A DNA stretch of 39,497 nucleotides, from the NCBI GenBank assembly GCA_045125095.1, contig JBGVMW010000263.1:1-39497 (forward strand). The letters run 5' to 3'. The notes beneath the pieces are model-generated. The model ran no database searches. It was not told the origin of the DNA and saw only the letters and a program-made list of their open reading frames with translations. Below are positions 1-9,539 of this stretch, piece by piece (the stretch's first letter is position 1; the number at the start of each line of letters is the position of its first letter). A program made the position numbers and the translations under genes. Source of the DNA: JBGVMW01 sp045125095 (GTDB lineage Bacteria > Bacillota > Clostridia > Lachnospirales > Lachnospiraceae).

Positions 1-20
1 GAACGAGATTATGTTGTTTG

Positions 21-54
21 AAGCACTTCCTATGCGGAGGTGCTTTGTTTTTGT
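21..54 (+). terminator. Intrinsic terminator of an upstream gene
   Basis: A 10-bp stem (AAGCACTTCC pairing with GGAGGTGCTT, one G-T pair) with a 5-nt loop is followed by a T-rich tract. It separates the regulator operon from whatever lies to the left of the window. Confidence 0.75.
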
Positions 55-116
55 TATGGCTAGAATTTATGCGTGTTTGAGAGCTCGTTTTGAGATGAAT
101 TATTATTGCAATTTGT

Positions 117-145
117 TTGACATTGTTCGCCATGAGGTATAGAAT
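117..145 (+). promoter_or_regulatory. Sigma-A-type promoter of the HTH-WYL-WYL operon
   Basis: TTGACA (117-122) and TAGAAT (140-145) are separated by exactly 17 nt. Transcription would start near 152, about 60 nt before the first ATG. No other good promoter is seen before the HTH gene. Confidence 0.65.
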
Positions 146-210
146 AATAATGAGACAGATTATTGTTTCAAAGTATGTATTGTTGTCTGATTTTATAAAG
201 GAAATAAAAG

Positions 211-408
211 ATGGAAGGATATTTAACAATTAAACAAGTAGCTGAAAAATGGAACGTTTCACCAAGACGAGTACAGGTATTATGTTCAAGTGGAAGAATT
301 CAAGGTGCAGTAAAGTTTGGACGAGATTGGGCAATTCCGACATTGGCTGAAAAACCATCTGATGACAGAGTGACAACTGGTCAGTATAGAGATTGGAGAA
401 AGAAGTAG
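211..408 (+). CDS. Small MerR/excisionase-type helix-turn-helix protein
   Basis: This 65-aa protein begins with a compact HTH of the MerR/excisionase superfamily: YLTIKQVAEKWNVSPRRVQ (about residues 4-22), then a GRIQGAVKFGRDWAIP wing. Such proteins bind DNA as regulators or, in mobile elements, as recombination directionality factors. No integrase is adjacent, so regulation of the downstream WYL genes is the simpler reading. An AAGGAA ribosome site precedes the ATG. The stop lies 11 nt upstream of the next ATG and overlaps that gene's ribosome site, suggesting coupled translation. The family assignment is good; the role is inferred from position. Confidence 0.8.
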   Translation: MEGYLTIKQVAEKWNVSPRRVQVLCSSGRIQGAVKFGRDWAIPTLAEKPSDDRVTTGQYRDWRKK

Positions 409-419
409 GGAGGTGTACT

Positions 420-1691
420 ATGGCTCTGCGCGATAGTGTACTCTTGATAAGAGACTATGAGAATATAAGGCAAATTCTGAGGGATATTTATATTTACGGT
501 TGCTTTTCACGAGACGATTTTATCGAAATGGGAATCAGCGGAAGAAAATACGATAATGAACAGAGAAGAATAAGCGCTTATCTTCCTGATAAGTTCATTC
601 AGAAGCGTCGTGTTGATAAGAAGGTTCTTTTGTATTGTTCGTATCATATAGAAGATAGTGAAAAGAATTATTTGTCAGGAACTTTTCGCAACAAATCTTT
701 TACAGCATTGGATGTAATGGCATTTTTCTTTGTGCAACAGCTGTTGGGTGAGAGAAAAGAAATGACTGCTCCTGAAATATTGGAGGCTTTGCCAAATTAT
801 AATACAACGGTTGTTTTTACCAAGGATAACTTACGAGTAAAGTTGGATGAACTTGTTGAAAAAGGGTATATAAAGTTCCGTAAAGAAGGAAGAACGGTTT
901 TTTATAGTTTGACAGAGGATATCTGGGAAAACTTTACCGATGATGAGCTTTACGATTTGAGTTTATACCTAAAGTTTGTAAAGAATGTTTCACCATTGGA
1001 AGTTCCATATTACTTTCTGGAGGAAAAACTTCATTTGTATATGAAATGCGGGAGAAATCTTGAAATCGATAATGAAAAGGTTTTTGCCTTTAAGCATAAT
1101 CATTTTTTTGATTCTTTAGATAATGATGTTTTGTTAGATATTCTGCGAGGATGTAAAAGTGGACATTCATTAAGCATACAGATGCAAGAGCAAGAACCAA
1201 TCGAAGCTTTTCCGGTAATTGTAATCCATGACAGTACATATGGAAGACAGTATTTGTACTGCTTTGACAATTCAAATAATAAACAGAGAGTAATACGAGT
1301 GGATAAAATTACTTCAGTAAAACTTAGAAAAACTATGGATTCAAAAGAGAAAAGCATTGTTGAAAGTATGAAATGTTTTATTAAAGAGTGCTGGTGTACA
1401 TCTGGAATAAATGAAGAACTGAAGGAATTGATTATAGAATTCAGATTTGATGAAGAGAAGGAAGCATATATATTACGTCGTATTGAGTATGAAGGTCATG
1501 GTGGGGAAATAACAAAAAAGATGGATGGAGTATATGAATACAAAATAAAGGTACGAGATCCAGATGAGATGATTCCCTGGATACGTAGTTTTGGGGAAAG
1601 AGCAAAAGTGATATCGAGTGAAGGCAGAAATACTCGAGAAACAATAGCAAACGATTGGAAAAAGGCGGTTATGAATTATGAATCTATTTGA
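420..1691 (+). CDS. WYL-domain transcriptional regulator (first of a pair)
   Basis: A 423-aa protein. A winged-helix segment is visible around residues 90-170 (MTAPEILEAL through the VFYSL wing), then a WYL-type beta-barrel (PVIVIHDSTYGRQYLYCFD through RVDKITSVKL) and a C-terminal WCX-like region (MIPWIRSFGERAKVIS). WYL proteins are ligand- or nucleic-acid-sensing regulators often found at defence loci, for example BrxR and CapW. The start is ATG 420 because GGGAGG lies 6 nt upstream; an in-frame TTG at 393 has no such site. Its 3' end overlaps the next WYL gene by 14 nt. It probably controls this operon and/or the effector operon from 2718; that is inference. Confidence 0.85.
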   Translation: MALRDSVLLIRDYENIRQILRDIYIYGCFSRDDFIEMGISGRKYDNEQRRISAYLPDKFIQKRRVDKKVLLYCSYHIEDSEKNYLSGTFRNKSFTALDVMAFFFVQQLLGERKEMTAPEILEALPNYNTTVVFTKDNLRVKLDELVEKGYIKFRKEGRTVFYSLTEDIWENFTDDELYDLSLYLKFVKNVSPLEVPYYFLEEKLHLYMKCGRNLEIDNEKVFAFKHNHFFDSLDNDVLLDILRGCKSGHSLSIQMQEQEPIEAFPVIVIHDSTYGRQYLYCFDNSNNKQRVIRVDKITSVKLRKTMDSKEKSIVESMKCFIKECWCTSGINEELKELIIEFRFDEEKEAYILRRIEYEGHGGEITKKMDGVYEYKIKVRDPDEMIPWIRSFGERAKVISSEGRNTRETIANDWKKAVMNYESI

Positions 1692-2649
1692 CGAAACTGA
1701 AAATAAGTATTTTGAGTTTATATCATATTTACTCCAAAACAATCGGAAGTATAGTAGGGGGGAAGTAAACTTATTAATTGAACAGCTGTTGACAGGAGAA
1801 GCAGATTTCGATGTGACAGATGCTATTTTTTCTACCAAAGAGGGAGAGGATCTTGTCTTTAAATATTCAGATGGACAATATGAATCAGCAATTGCTGCAG
1901 ATTTTCCAATCAGAATGGGTATTATTGAACAACAAGCAGCTAAGTCTTTGTTAGAGAATGAATACATAACTCATTTCTTATCCGATGAAACTATTGAAAA
2001 ATTGAGAACAAACACAGAGAGCATTCCGGTGGATTGGTCTACGAAAGATATACAAGTGAAAAATGTATTCTCGGGTGGAGCAACTGAGAATGGAAAAAAC
2101 TTCGGACCTATCATTTCGATAATTGCAAAAGCAATAAAGGAGCGTAAAGCTATTATTTATGACAATGTTCGAGAGGGAATGTTTGAGTATAGAAATGTTT
2201 CTGTATTTCCGGTGAAAATTGAGTTCTCAATTGTGAATGATAGATTTAGGATTTGTGCATTTGAATCTAGTCAAAACAGATTCTTAAAGATGAATCTAGA
2301 TACAATGGAAAATATAAAGCTTTCAAGTGAAGTATATGAGGAAGATTTGGAAGAAATGTATCAAACCTTTCTTAAGAGTAACACAAGAATTGTAAAGCTA
2401 GATATTGAGCCTGTTGACCATGTAATTGAAAGATGCTTTCGTATTTTTTCATACTACGATCGGAAGGCTCGATATGACAAACAAGATAATAAATATAGAC
2501 TTGAAATTTCATATTTGAAATTTGATGAAACAGAGATTATTAAAGACATTCTTTCATTGGGTGGTTATGCAACAGTTATTGAACCCAAGCACTTGCAGAA
2601 AGAGATTTATAGAAGAGTGCTTGCGGCATGCAAATTGTATGAAGATTAA
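1678..2649 (+). CDS. Second WYL-domain protein
   Basis: A 323-aa protein that overlaps the preceding WYL gene by 14 nt in another frame, implying coupled expression and perhaps a heteromer. The central region (IIAKAIKERKAIIYD through FLKMNLDTMENIKLSSE, about 155-230) reads as a degenerate WYL fold. The last 85 residues (TRIVKLDIEP through EIYRRVLAACKLYED) match the WCX pattern. The N-terminal 130 residues have no winged helix that I can recognise, so this copy may be the sensor arm while the first binds DNA. The family call is fairly secure; the division of labour is a guess. Confidence 0.75.
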   Translation: MNLFDETENKYFEFISYLLQNNRKYSRGEVNLLIEQLLTGEADFDVTDAIFSTKEGEDLVFKYSDGQYESAIAADFPIRMGIIEQQAAKSLLENEYITHFLSDETIEKLRTNTESIPVDWSTKDIQVKNVFSGGATENGKNFGPIISIIAKAIKERKAIIYDNVREGMFEYRNVSVFPVKIEFSIVNDRFRICAFESSQNRFLKMNLDTMENIKLSSEVYEEDLEEMYQTFLKSNTRIVKLDIEPVDHVIERCFRIFSYYDRKARYDKQDNKYRLEISYLKFDETEIIKDILSLGGYATVIEPKHLQKEIYRRVLAACKLYED

Positions 2650-2650
2650 G

Positions 2651-2689
2651 TTCGCACTGTTTTTTTAATTTGAGATTCGAGGAGAGATA
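2651..2689 (+). promoter_or_regulatory. Terminator-half relic and candidate promoter of the kinase-helicase operon
   Basis: The segment from 2651 reads TTCGCACTG, seven Ts and AATTTG, closely matching the 3' half of the terminator at 15781-15805, but the left arm of the hairpin is absent. Beyond it, TTTGAG (2669-2674) and TATAGT (2691-2696) are 16 nt apart and form a plausible promoter. The promoter call is weak; the similarity to the downstream copy is directly visible. Confidence 0.4.
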
Positions 2690-2717
2690 GTATAGTTTCT
2701 GTTAGAAAGGGAAGAAA

Positions 2718-3509
2718 ATGGAGTATAGATATTCGACAAAGTGTCCTGCTCATGGGCAAACAATAGAAACTAGAAGAACTCAATCACTTAAGCACAATGG
2801 TGTTGAATATGCGGGACCGATTTTTTATTGCAATAGATGTAAACAGTATTATTTGTTCTCGGAGGGTGTAAAACTTAAAAGAAGAGTTCGACTTATTGCA
2901 CCTAGTGGTTTATCAATAACTGTTACATCTGGGGCTGTAACAAAAAATCCAGTAAAGAAAAAAGGGGCGAAATTAGATCCTGCAATAAGCAAAGAGAAGA
3001 AAGATAAACCAGTTGAAACTGTAAAGAAAACAACAAGTAAGAAAAAGGCGAAGCATAAGGCGATTATTGAAAAGAATAATGCAACAAAGAAAAGAATACA
3101 AGAAAGTTTAAATCAGATTCGCTGTGAAATGAATTGTCCAATTCATCAAGATAGAATAATGACCACCAAAAATTCAATTGATGTAGAGATATACAGTGGA
3201 CTACCATTGTTCTATTGCATAGACTGCGAGAAGTACTATATTTCATGTTCTGAATTGGAAGAAAAGAGAATTGGAAGAATCAATCGAAAAGATTTGGTTA
3301 ATTGTTCTTGCAAAGTGGATGTGACGAATCCGGATAATGGAAAGTTAAAGAATGTTGGTAGGTTTAGCAGTACGGAGGATTTATCCAAAAAGGCGAATAC
3401 TTCTGATAATGTGAAGCAACTAGAAGAAAATGAATTAGAAAACTTTTTCGAATGGACCGAAGAGAATACAGAAGAAGAATTGTTTAAGGATTTCATTCAT
3501 GAAGAGTAG
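2718..3509 (+). CDS. Duplicated CPxH...CxxC zinc-ribbon protein
   Basis: A 263-aa protein with two copies of a metal-binding module. The first has C9, H12, C38 and C41; the second has C140, H143, C167 and C170. Both share the frame CP-x-H, about 24 residues, then FYC-x-x-C-x-x-YY. They are joined by a Lys-rich linker (about 75-115) and followed by an acidic tail rich in Glu. No enzymatic motif is visible. It is the first gene of the operon, 14 nt before the VWA gene. A zinc-dependent nucleic-acid or protein adaptor is the likely kind of role. The family is not recognised. Confidence 0.75.
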   Translation: MEYRYSTKCPAHGQTIETRRTQSLKHNGVEYAGPIFYCNRCKQYYLFSEGVKLKRRVRLIAPSGLSITVTSGAVTKNPVKKKGAKLDPAISKEKKDKPVETVKKTTSKKKAKHKAIIEKNNATKKRIQESLNQIRCEMNCPIHQDRIMTTKNSIDVEIYSGLPLFYCIDCEKYYISCSELEEKRIGRINRKDLVNCSCKVDVTNPDNGKLKNVGRFSSTEDLSKKANTSDNVKQLEENELENFFEWTEENTEEELFKDFIHEE

Positions 3510-3523
3510 AGGAGGAATATACG

Positions 3524-4222
3524 ATGGGATTAAATGATTTTAGTATTACAAAAGAAAGAGCATTACCTATTTTTATTTTGGCAGATACAAGTGGAAGTAT
3601 GGAGGGCGAGAAAATTCAGGCTCTGAATAAAGCAATCCAGGAAATGATTGTTTCATTAAGAAATGTAAATGATATTAGAGGAGTATTTAAGGTTAGTATT
3701 ATTACATTTGGAGGAGACAAGGTAACGGTACAGCAGTATCCAACAGATGTTAATGACATTGATTTTGAAGAATTGGAGGCAGCTGGACGGACTCCTATGG
3801 GAGAAGCAATTTCTGTTGTTACAGAGTTAATTGAAGATAGAGAAATAATTAAGTCAAAGGATTACTTACCAACAGTTGTACTAATAAGTGATGGATATCC
3901 AACAGACTATCCAGATGGTGCGGGACGTTCTGTCAGTGATTATCTTGAATGGGAACCAATCAAAATTATGCAGGAAGGGGAGAGAAGCAAGAAATGTATG
4001 CGTGTTGCTTTAAGTGTGGATTCTGCAACAGATTTGAATATGCTTAGTGCATTTTTAAATAATGGAAGTAAGCCAATGGCTGCAAATGATGCGGCTGATA
4101 TCGCTAAAGCATTTCAATGGATCACAATGTCTTCTATTAGTCGAATGACAAGTACCAATCCGAATGATATACAGAGTTTCCTTAAATGGGAAGATGAAGA
4201 TGAGGATGAAGTGATTATATGA
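3524..4222 (+). CDS. TerY-like von Willebrand factor A domain protein
   Basis: A 232-aa cytosolic VWA domain protein with an intact MIDAS: D21-T-S23-G-S25 (LADTSGSM), the threonine in GRTPMGEA, and the aspartate in LISDGYPTD. No signal peptide or membrane segment is seen. It ends in an acidic tail. GAGGAGG lies upstream of the ATG. The stop overlaps the start of the PP2C gene (ATGA). The trio VWA, PP2C phosphatase and Ser/Thr kinase is the TerY-P triad described from comparative genomics of tellurite-resistance-associated and defence operons. The VWA domain is expected to act as a metal-dependent scaffold. Confidence 0.9.
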   Translation: MGLNDFSITKERALPIFILADTSGSMEGEKIQALNKAIQEMIVSLRNVNDIRGVFKVSIITFGGDKVTVQQYPTDVNDIDFEELEAAGRTPMGEAISVVTELIEDREIIKSKDYLPTVVLISDGYPTDYPDGAGRSVSDYLEWEPIKIMQEGERSKKCMRVALSVDSATDLNMLSAFLNNGSKPMAANDAADIAKAFQWITMSSISRMTSTNPNDIQSFLKWEDEDEDEVII

Positions 4223-4950
4223 TTGATATGGAGAATGAGAGAAAGGTTATTCAATTTTCATATAGTGAAATAGGGAAACGACATGAAGAACTGAATCTGG
4301 GAAATCAAGACACAGTTTTTGTTGGAAAAGTCTGTAATGATACATATTGTTTAGCTGTTGCAGATGGAGTCAGCTCTTGTAAATGGGCAAAAAAAGGTTC
4401 CGAGGCTGCTATTGATACAGTAAAGCGATTGGCATTAAAACTATCAGAGTCCGAACTGAGAACAGATGATAGTGATGAAATAAGACGATTTGTTGTTCGC
4501 GATTGGAAAAATCATTTTGATGGTTCATGGAATGATTACGGAACAACATTAAATTTCGTTGTTTGGTGTAATGGTGATGTTGTAATAGGACAGATTGGTG
4601 ATGGATTAATAGCTTCGAGGCTTGGAGATGAACAGATTTTGGTGACAGATATGGATGAGTTCTATACAGTCGAGACATATGCTTTAGCAGAAGTTGTTTT
4701 AAAAAGTTCATTCAAGGTAAGAACGGAGAAAAATGTTAAAAATCTTATTGCAATTGCAATGACGGATGGAATTTGCAAAGAACTTGATTTAGAAGCTATT
4801 GATGCATTTCAAAGATATCTAGTTACATTAGTAAAAGAAAAAGACGGAAAAGAAAGAGATATAGAGATTGAATTGTGGATGAATCATTTGAGAGAAAAAA
4901 ATGATGATGACAAAACAATCGGATTATTAGTATTGGAGGGAGAAGCGTGA
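4219..4950 (+). CDS. PP2C-family serine/threonine protein phosphatase
   Basis: A 243-aa protein phosphatase of the PPM/PP2C fold. The metal-binding motifs are present: D49-G50 in VADGVSS, D128 in IGQIGDG and D183 in AMTDG. YGTTLNFVVW matches the conserved GTT strand. It overlaps both neighbours by 4 nt (ATGA with the VWA gene, GTGA with the kinase gene), so translation of the triad is coupled. A second ATG at 4228 is possible. It should reverse phosphorylation by the adjacent kinase, keeping the system off or resetting it; the target is unknown. Confidence 0.9.
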   Translation: MIDMENERKVIQFSYSEIGKRHEELNLGNQDTVFVGKVCNDTYCLAVADGVSSCKWAKKGSEAAIDTVKRLALKLSESELRTDDSDEIRRFVVRDWKNHFDGSWNDYGTTLNFVVWCNGDVVIGQIGDGLIASRLGDEQILVTDMDEFYTVETYALAEVVLKSSFKVRTEKNVKNLIAIAMTDGICKELDLEAIDAFQRYLVTLVKEKDGKERDIEIELWMNHLREKNDDDKTIGLLVLEGEA

Positions 4951-6383
4951 AAGACCTAGAAGGTATGATTATTACATCGACATCTGGTCAGAATTATCTT
5001 CTAACCGAGAAGGTGGATAAGCAAGGCGCCCAAGGCGTTGTGTATGAAGAATCAACAGGAAAGTTTATTATTAAGCTTTATAAAAGAGGAAACGAATTTC
5101 AGAATAGAAATAGATTAAACAAGTTGGAGTGGCTTGCAAAACAGAGTTATCCAGATCAGTTTATAAAACCATTGGATATTTTTGTTGAACCATATATCGG
5201 TTATGCAATGGAAAAGGTTGTGGATCATGTTTCTCTAAATAAGTTGTTGGTTCCTTCAAGAGAGATGAGCTTGTCAGAGTGGTACAACGAAGAAACAGGA
5301 GGATTAAGGAGAAGACTATTCCTTGGATATAAAATTGCAATGCAGTTTGCTCTTCTCCATGAATCAAACAGAGCTTATTGTGATATTTCTGGAAATAACA
5401 TACTTGTTAATAAGGACCCTGGAGTTGCATCTATTTGTATGATTGATATTGACAATATTTATATTCCGGGGGGAGATTCTGGAAATATCCTTGGAACCTC
5501 AAGATATATGGCTCCTGAAATTATGAATAAGCAGATGCAACCAGATATTTTTACAGATGATTATTCTTTAGCGGTAATTCTTTTCGAATTGCTAAGATGT
5601 GGACATCCTTATGTTGGTGATATGGTCGAGGATGGAACCCCAGAACAACAAGAACAGGCATATAGAGGATTATATCCTTATGTTGATGAAGAAGATTCTC
5701 CCAATATGTCGACACAGATGTTGCCAGCAGAAGTAGTATTTACAACAAAATTAGCAAATCTGTTTCATAAAACATTTGTTAAAGGGAAGGAGAATCGTGT
5801 TGCTAGAGCAACAGCAAGAGAATTTGCACTTGCTTGTTTAGAGGCATCAAATAAAGTGATGAAATGTCCAGAATGTGGGCACTGGCATTTTGCAAGTCCT
5901 GACAAAAACAGAAAATATTTTTGTCCATGGTGTGATGAGGAAAACCCAAGACCTTTTTTCTTACAGTTTAAGGACAGATATTATGTACTTGATGCAAAGA
6001 CCAGAAAGCGAGTTGTTATGGAAGAACAGCCAGTTGAGTCATTTGTATTAAGAGAAGAAAAGAACGCGATTACGAATAATTACATTTCAAACCTGTATGT
6101 AAAACGTGATAAATTTTCAAGACCGGTAGACCAATATTTTGCTATTAATAAAGCAAAGGATGGAAAGTTCTACTTGGTAAACAGCAAAAATAGCGTTTTG
6201 TATTTACTTAAAAATGGACAAAAGACTAGAGTACCTATTACAAAGGATTTAGGAGCAGTTGAAATAGGATACAAAGATCGAATTTTCTTCAGTGATATAG
6301 ATATTGATATTATGGCTGATCCAAATTCTGAGATAGATGATAAATATAAAGGTTTGGTATTTAGATATGCCATTTTCTTATAG
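4947..6383 (+). CDS. Ser/Thr protein kinase with C-terminal zinc ribbon
   Basis: A 478-aa soluble kinase. The Gly-rich loop reads GAQGVVY (27-33), the beta-3 lysine is K43, the catalytic loop is CDISGNN (D146, N151), the metal-binding segment is IDIDN (D167, D169) in place of DFG, and RYMAPEI is the activation-segment end. A zinc ribbon follows (CPECG ... CPWCD, about 308-335). The last 150 residues are beta-rich and could be a degenerate FHA-like domain, though no confident FHA signature is visible. The start is GTG, overlapping the PP2C stop, with GGAGGG upstream. This is the third member of the TerY-P triad. Confidence 0.9.
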   Translation: MKDLEGMIITSTSGQNYLLTEKVDKQGAQGVVYEESTGKFIIKLYKRGNEFQNRNRLNKLEWLAKQSYPDQFIKPLDIFVEPYIGYAMEKVVDHVSLNKLLVPSREMSLSEWYNEETGGLRRRLFLGYKIAMQFALLHESNRAYCDISGNNILVNKDPGVASICMIDIDNIYIPGGDSGNILGTSRYMAPEIMNKQMQPDIFTDDYSLAVILFELLRCGHPYVGDMVEDGTPEQQEQAYRGLYPYVDEEDSPNMSTQMLPAEVVFTTKLANLFHKTFVKGKENRVARATAREFALACLEASNKVMKCPECGHWHFASPDKNRKYFCPWCDEENPRPFFLQFKDRYYVLDAKTRKRVVMEEQPVESFVLREEKNAITNNYISNLYVKRDKFSRPVDQYFAINKAKDGKFYLVNSKNSVLYLLKNGQKTRVPITKDLGAVEIGYKDRIFFSDIDIDIMADPNSEIDDKYKGLVFRYAIFL

Positions 6384-6392
6384 GAGGAGACA

Positions 6393-9300
6393 ATGCAAGC
6401 AGAAGATATTATATGGGGCGGAAATAATAAATGCGAAATCAAGCTCCTTAGAGATATAGGTGTTGTAGCAGGTGATGTGATTGACCTTGTATATAATTAT
6501 ATGAGTGATACATACGAAGCAAAAAAAGATTCGGAGACTTCTTCAATTGTAGTGAACCAGGTTAATAGAAGAACTTTGGATAACATTTACTTAAGTGGAA
6601 ATTCTCCAGCGACAATCGTTAGAGTAATTGATGCAGATGATCAGAATTTGATTGTTGAAGTAAAGGTTTTTCAGGATACGATTAACTTTAATGCTATGCA
6701 GGGAATCGAAATTGAGGTAGGAGAAGAAGTAATTGGAAAGATGCGAGTAAAGGATCGTCAGGATCCAATTGAATACCTTAATAACGCTTTTAAGTATAAT
6801 GATATGCTTTTTGTAAAAGGATATGGACGTAAGGGGGCAAACTTTACAATTGTTTCCAAAGACAGAGCTTTGCATGTATCTCAGGTTGATAATGTGTATG
6901 TGGCAACAAATCTTGTTAGATATGATAGAAGTCGAGCAGATTTTGATAACCTATTTATCATGCGAGGTCATGTATCTTTTGTGGATGCAACAAAGGGCGC
7001 ATCCATTTCAAGAGAAGTGACTGAACGAATGACGAAGATTGTCAGCGGAGGAGCATATTTTGATATTTGGGATGCATATAACGATTTAGAGCGTCTATTT
7101 GTATTGAAACAAGCTACTGAAAATGGTGTGATGGAATATACCAGCTATGAGTGCGTGCTGACAGACTGCTTTGAGTATAGATTTCATCTTAAGAGTTCAT
7201 TCGAGGAACCATTTCCAGATGATGCACAGATAGATTGTACAGATAATGAAGAAATCAAGAATCTAGATCGATTTGATAATTCTGATCAGATTCGAAACAT
7301 TAAACCTATTCATGTAGGCACGTTTGTAGAAATTGATGATGATATATGCGTTATATACGATAGAACCGGAAGCGAGAGAAAGAAATTGCCAAATCAAGGA
7401 TTCCTTTACTATTCAATCGCAGGCGATTCCGTTCGTTTGATGAGACGCGAAAATGCAAGAAACACAATTCTTGCAAGAGAATGCCCAATTAGTAATTTAG
7501 CGATGATTATTGATAAGGGTGTAAGTGTAGATAAGACAAGCATCCATGAGCAACCTATAACCAATATGTTATTACGAAAGTTCCCTGACAAGGTGTTTAA
7601 TGACGCTCAAAGAGAAGCCATTGAAGTAGCATTGAATACTCCTGATATTGCGTTGATTTTGGGACCTCCTGGAACAGGAAAAACAACAGTAATTAAGGCT
7701 ATTATTGCGCGATTTGAAGAATATTTTAAGAAGCATAATGATAATCAGATTCCAAGAATTCTTGTTTCTAGTTTTCAACATGAGGCTGTTGAAAACGTCA
7801 TAGTTGGGGTAGAAGGAAATGGAATACCTTCTAACCGAAAAGGCGGAAAAAGAGATGAAGCTGATAAACAAACTTTGAATATAAGAGAGTGGAGAAATCA
7901 TGTTACAACTAAGCTGTCAGAGAAGATTGAAGAACTGACAGATGGCATCGATTATTCAAAAGAATCTTTAAGAGATCGTGTTTATGCATGGGAGAATAAG
8001 GGCAAGGATGCAGCAGCTGGAATACAACTTCTAAAAGACGAACTTGAGGATAATAGATTAAAACTTTCGCCAGAATTGATTGCTGACATAACTGAACTAT
8101 TGAGTAGAACATCATATACAGCTCCGTCCAAACAAGCTACTCAGGAATGGGAAGATGATAAAAACGATGAGAACATCTCGATACTGAATGCGCAAATCCT
8201 ATCTATGAAGGGATATGTTGAAGATGGCGGAAAGCAGCAGATTATTCGCTTAAAGGTTGCAATATTTAATGGAAATATTGAATGCCCAGATGGAACAGAA
8301 TTTATTGACGCTGTTTTGAATACAAAAGGAAAAGACGAAACTGCATTTAAAAAGTATGTTGAGGTAGTTGAGGAACTAAGGAATCGATATAAAAAACAAG
8401 AAGTAGTAGCTACATCTATTGATAATCTTACTTCCATTGAACAGTGCCTTAAAAGAATGGATGAGGAGCTAAATAAAGAAAGATTACAACGGTTAGAAAA
8501 TCGAGATGAGGCGACTGCTTACATTATGCAGAAATATCTTGAAATGATTCAGGATGAGCATGAGATACAGACAATTGTTGATCGTTACTCAAATATCACT
8601 GCAGCAACATGTCAGCAGGCTATGGAAGTTGGAAGATTTGCCTCTTCGCATATTTACGATTTAGTAATTGTTGACGAGGCGGCACGTGCTAACCCGTTGG
8701 ATTTGTTAATTCCGATGTCAATGGCAAAGAAAGTTATTTTGGTTGGAGACTTTTTGCAGCTTCCTCATATGCTAGATCCTGATGTAACTAAGCAGTTTGA
8801 AAATGATGAGAAATTTGAAAGCTTGGACATTTTAAAGAAGAGTTTGTTCCAAAGAATGTATGAAGCATTTGATGACCCATCATACAAATTAAGAAGAACA
8901 GCTCAGCTTACAAAGCAGTTCCGAATGAATTCGGTAATTGGTGAATTTGTAAATAGAGAAATCTATAGCAAGGAAGGTTTTGTTTTGGACTCATCAGATG
9001 TCGACGATAGTAAAAAGCAAGCAAATCTTGGCTTATATGAAGACAAGCCATTAGTATGGATAGATGCTGACAAGAATCATTTTGGTTTAGACGAAGGAAA
9101 GAGAAGCAAGATAAGACCATTAGAAGCTGACTTAGTAATTGAGCAGATTAAGATTGTGTTAAAAATCAATCCTTCAAAATCAATTGGTGTTATTTCCTTC
9201 TATAAAAAGCAATCAGAGTACTTGGAAAAAAAGATTAAAGAAAGATTAACTGATACGCAACAGTTGCAGGTTGAAGTCGGAACTGTAGATGCATTCCAAG

Positions 9301-9539
9301 GAAAGGAGTTTGATGTGGTGTTCTTGTCATGCGTAAGAGCAAACACAATTGATATTGAGAACCAGAGACAGCGTGTAGGACATTTGCAAGATAAGAGTAG
9401 ACTATGTGTTTCATTAACACGAGCAAAACAGTTGCTTGTAGTAGTGGGAGACAGAGATACTGTTGAATGTGTACCTATATTAGGAAGTTTAATTCAGGAA
9501 TGTGAGAAGGGAGAAGGACATTATGAGCAAGCTGAATGA
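6393..9539 (+). CDS. UPF1/Dna2-like superfamily 1 helicase
   Basis: A 1048-aa protein. The first 400 residues are beta-rich and unassigned. The helicase core has Walker A GPPGTGKT (424-431), motif II VDEAA (D761-E762), LVGDFLQLPH (motif III), KQFRM (motif IV area), GTVDAFQGKEFD (motif V) and SLTRAKQLLVVVGD (motif VI). An insertion of about 330 residues, largely charged and helical, separates Walker A from motif II. This is the UPF1/Dna2/SMUBP-2 arrangement, 5'-to-3' on RNA or DNA in characterised members. It starts 9 nt after the kinase stop and overlaps the next gene by 17 nt. It is probably the nucleic-acid-engaging component. Confidence 0.9.
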   Translation: MQAEDIIWGGNNKCEIKLLRDIGVVAGDVIDLVYNYMSDTYEAKKDSETSSIVVNQVNRRTLDNIYLSGNSPATIVRVIDADDQNLIVEVKVFQDTINFNAMQGIEIEVGEEVIGKMRVKDRQDPIEYLNNAFKYNDMLFVKGYGRKGANFTIVSKDRALHVSQVDNVYVATNLVRYDRSRADFDNLFIMRGHVSFVDATKGASISREVTERMTKIVSGGAYFDIWDAYNDLERLFVLKQATENGVMEYTSYECVLTDCFEYRFHLKSSFEEPFPDDAQIDCTDNEEIKNLDRFDNSDQIRNIKPIHVGTFVEIDDDICVIYDRTGSERKKLPNQGFLYYSIAGDSVRLMRRENARNTILARECPISNLAMIIDKGVSVDKTSIHEQPITNMLLRKFPDKVFNDAQREAIEVALNTPDIALILGPPGTGKTTVIKAIIARFEEYFKKHNDNQIPRILVSSFQHEAVENVIVGVEGNGIPSNRKGGKRDEADKQTLNIREWRNHVTTKLSEKIEELTDGIDYSKESLRDRVYAWENKGKDAAAGIQLLKDELEDNRLKLSPELIADITELLSRTSYTAPSKQATQEWEDDKNDENISILNAQILSMKGYVEDGGKQQIIRLKVAIFNGNIECPDGTEFIDAVLNTKGKDETAFKKYVEVVEELRNRYKKQEVVATSIDNLTSIEQCLKRMDEELNKERLQRLENRDEATAYIMQKYLEMIQDEHEIQTIVDRYSNITAATCQQAMEVGRFASSHIYDLVIVDEAARANPLDLLIPMSMAKKVILVGDFLQLPHMLDPDVTKQFENDEKFESLDILKKSLFQRMYEAFDDPSYKLRRTAQLTKQFRMNSVIGEFVNREIYSKEGFVLDSSDVDDSKKQANLGLYEDKPLVWIDADKNHFGLDEGKRSKIRPLEADLVIEQIKIVLKINPSKSIGVISFYKKQSEYLEKKIKERLTDTQQLQVEVGTVDAFQGKEFDVVFLSCVRANTIDIENQRQRVGHLQDKSRLCVSLTRAKQLLVVVGDRDTVECVPILGSLIQECEKGEGHYEQAE

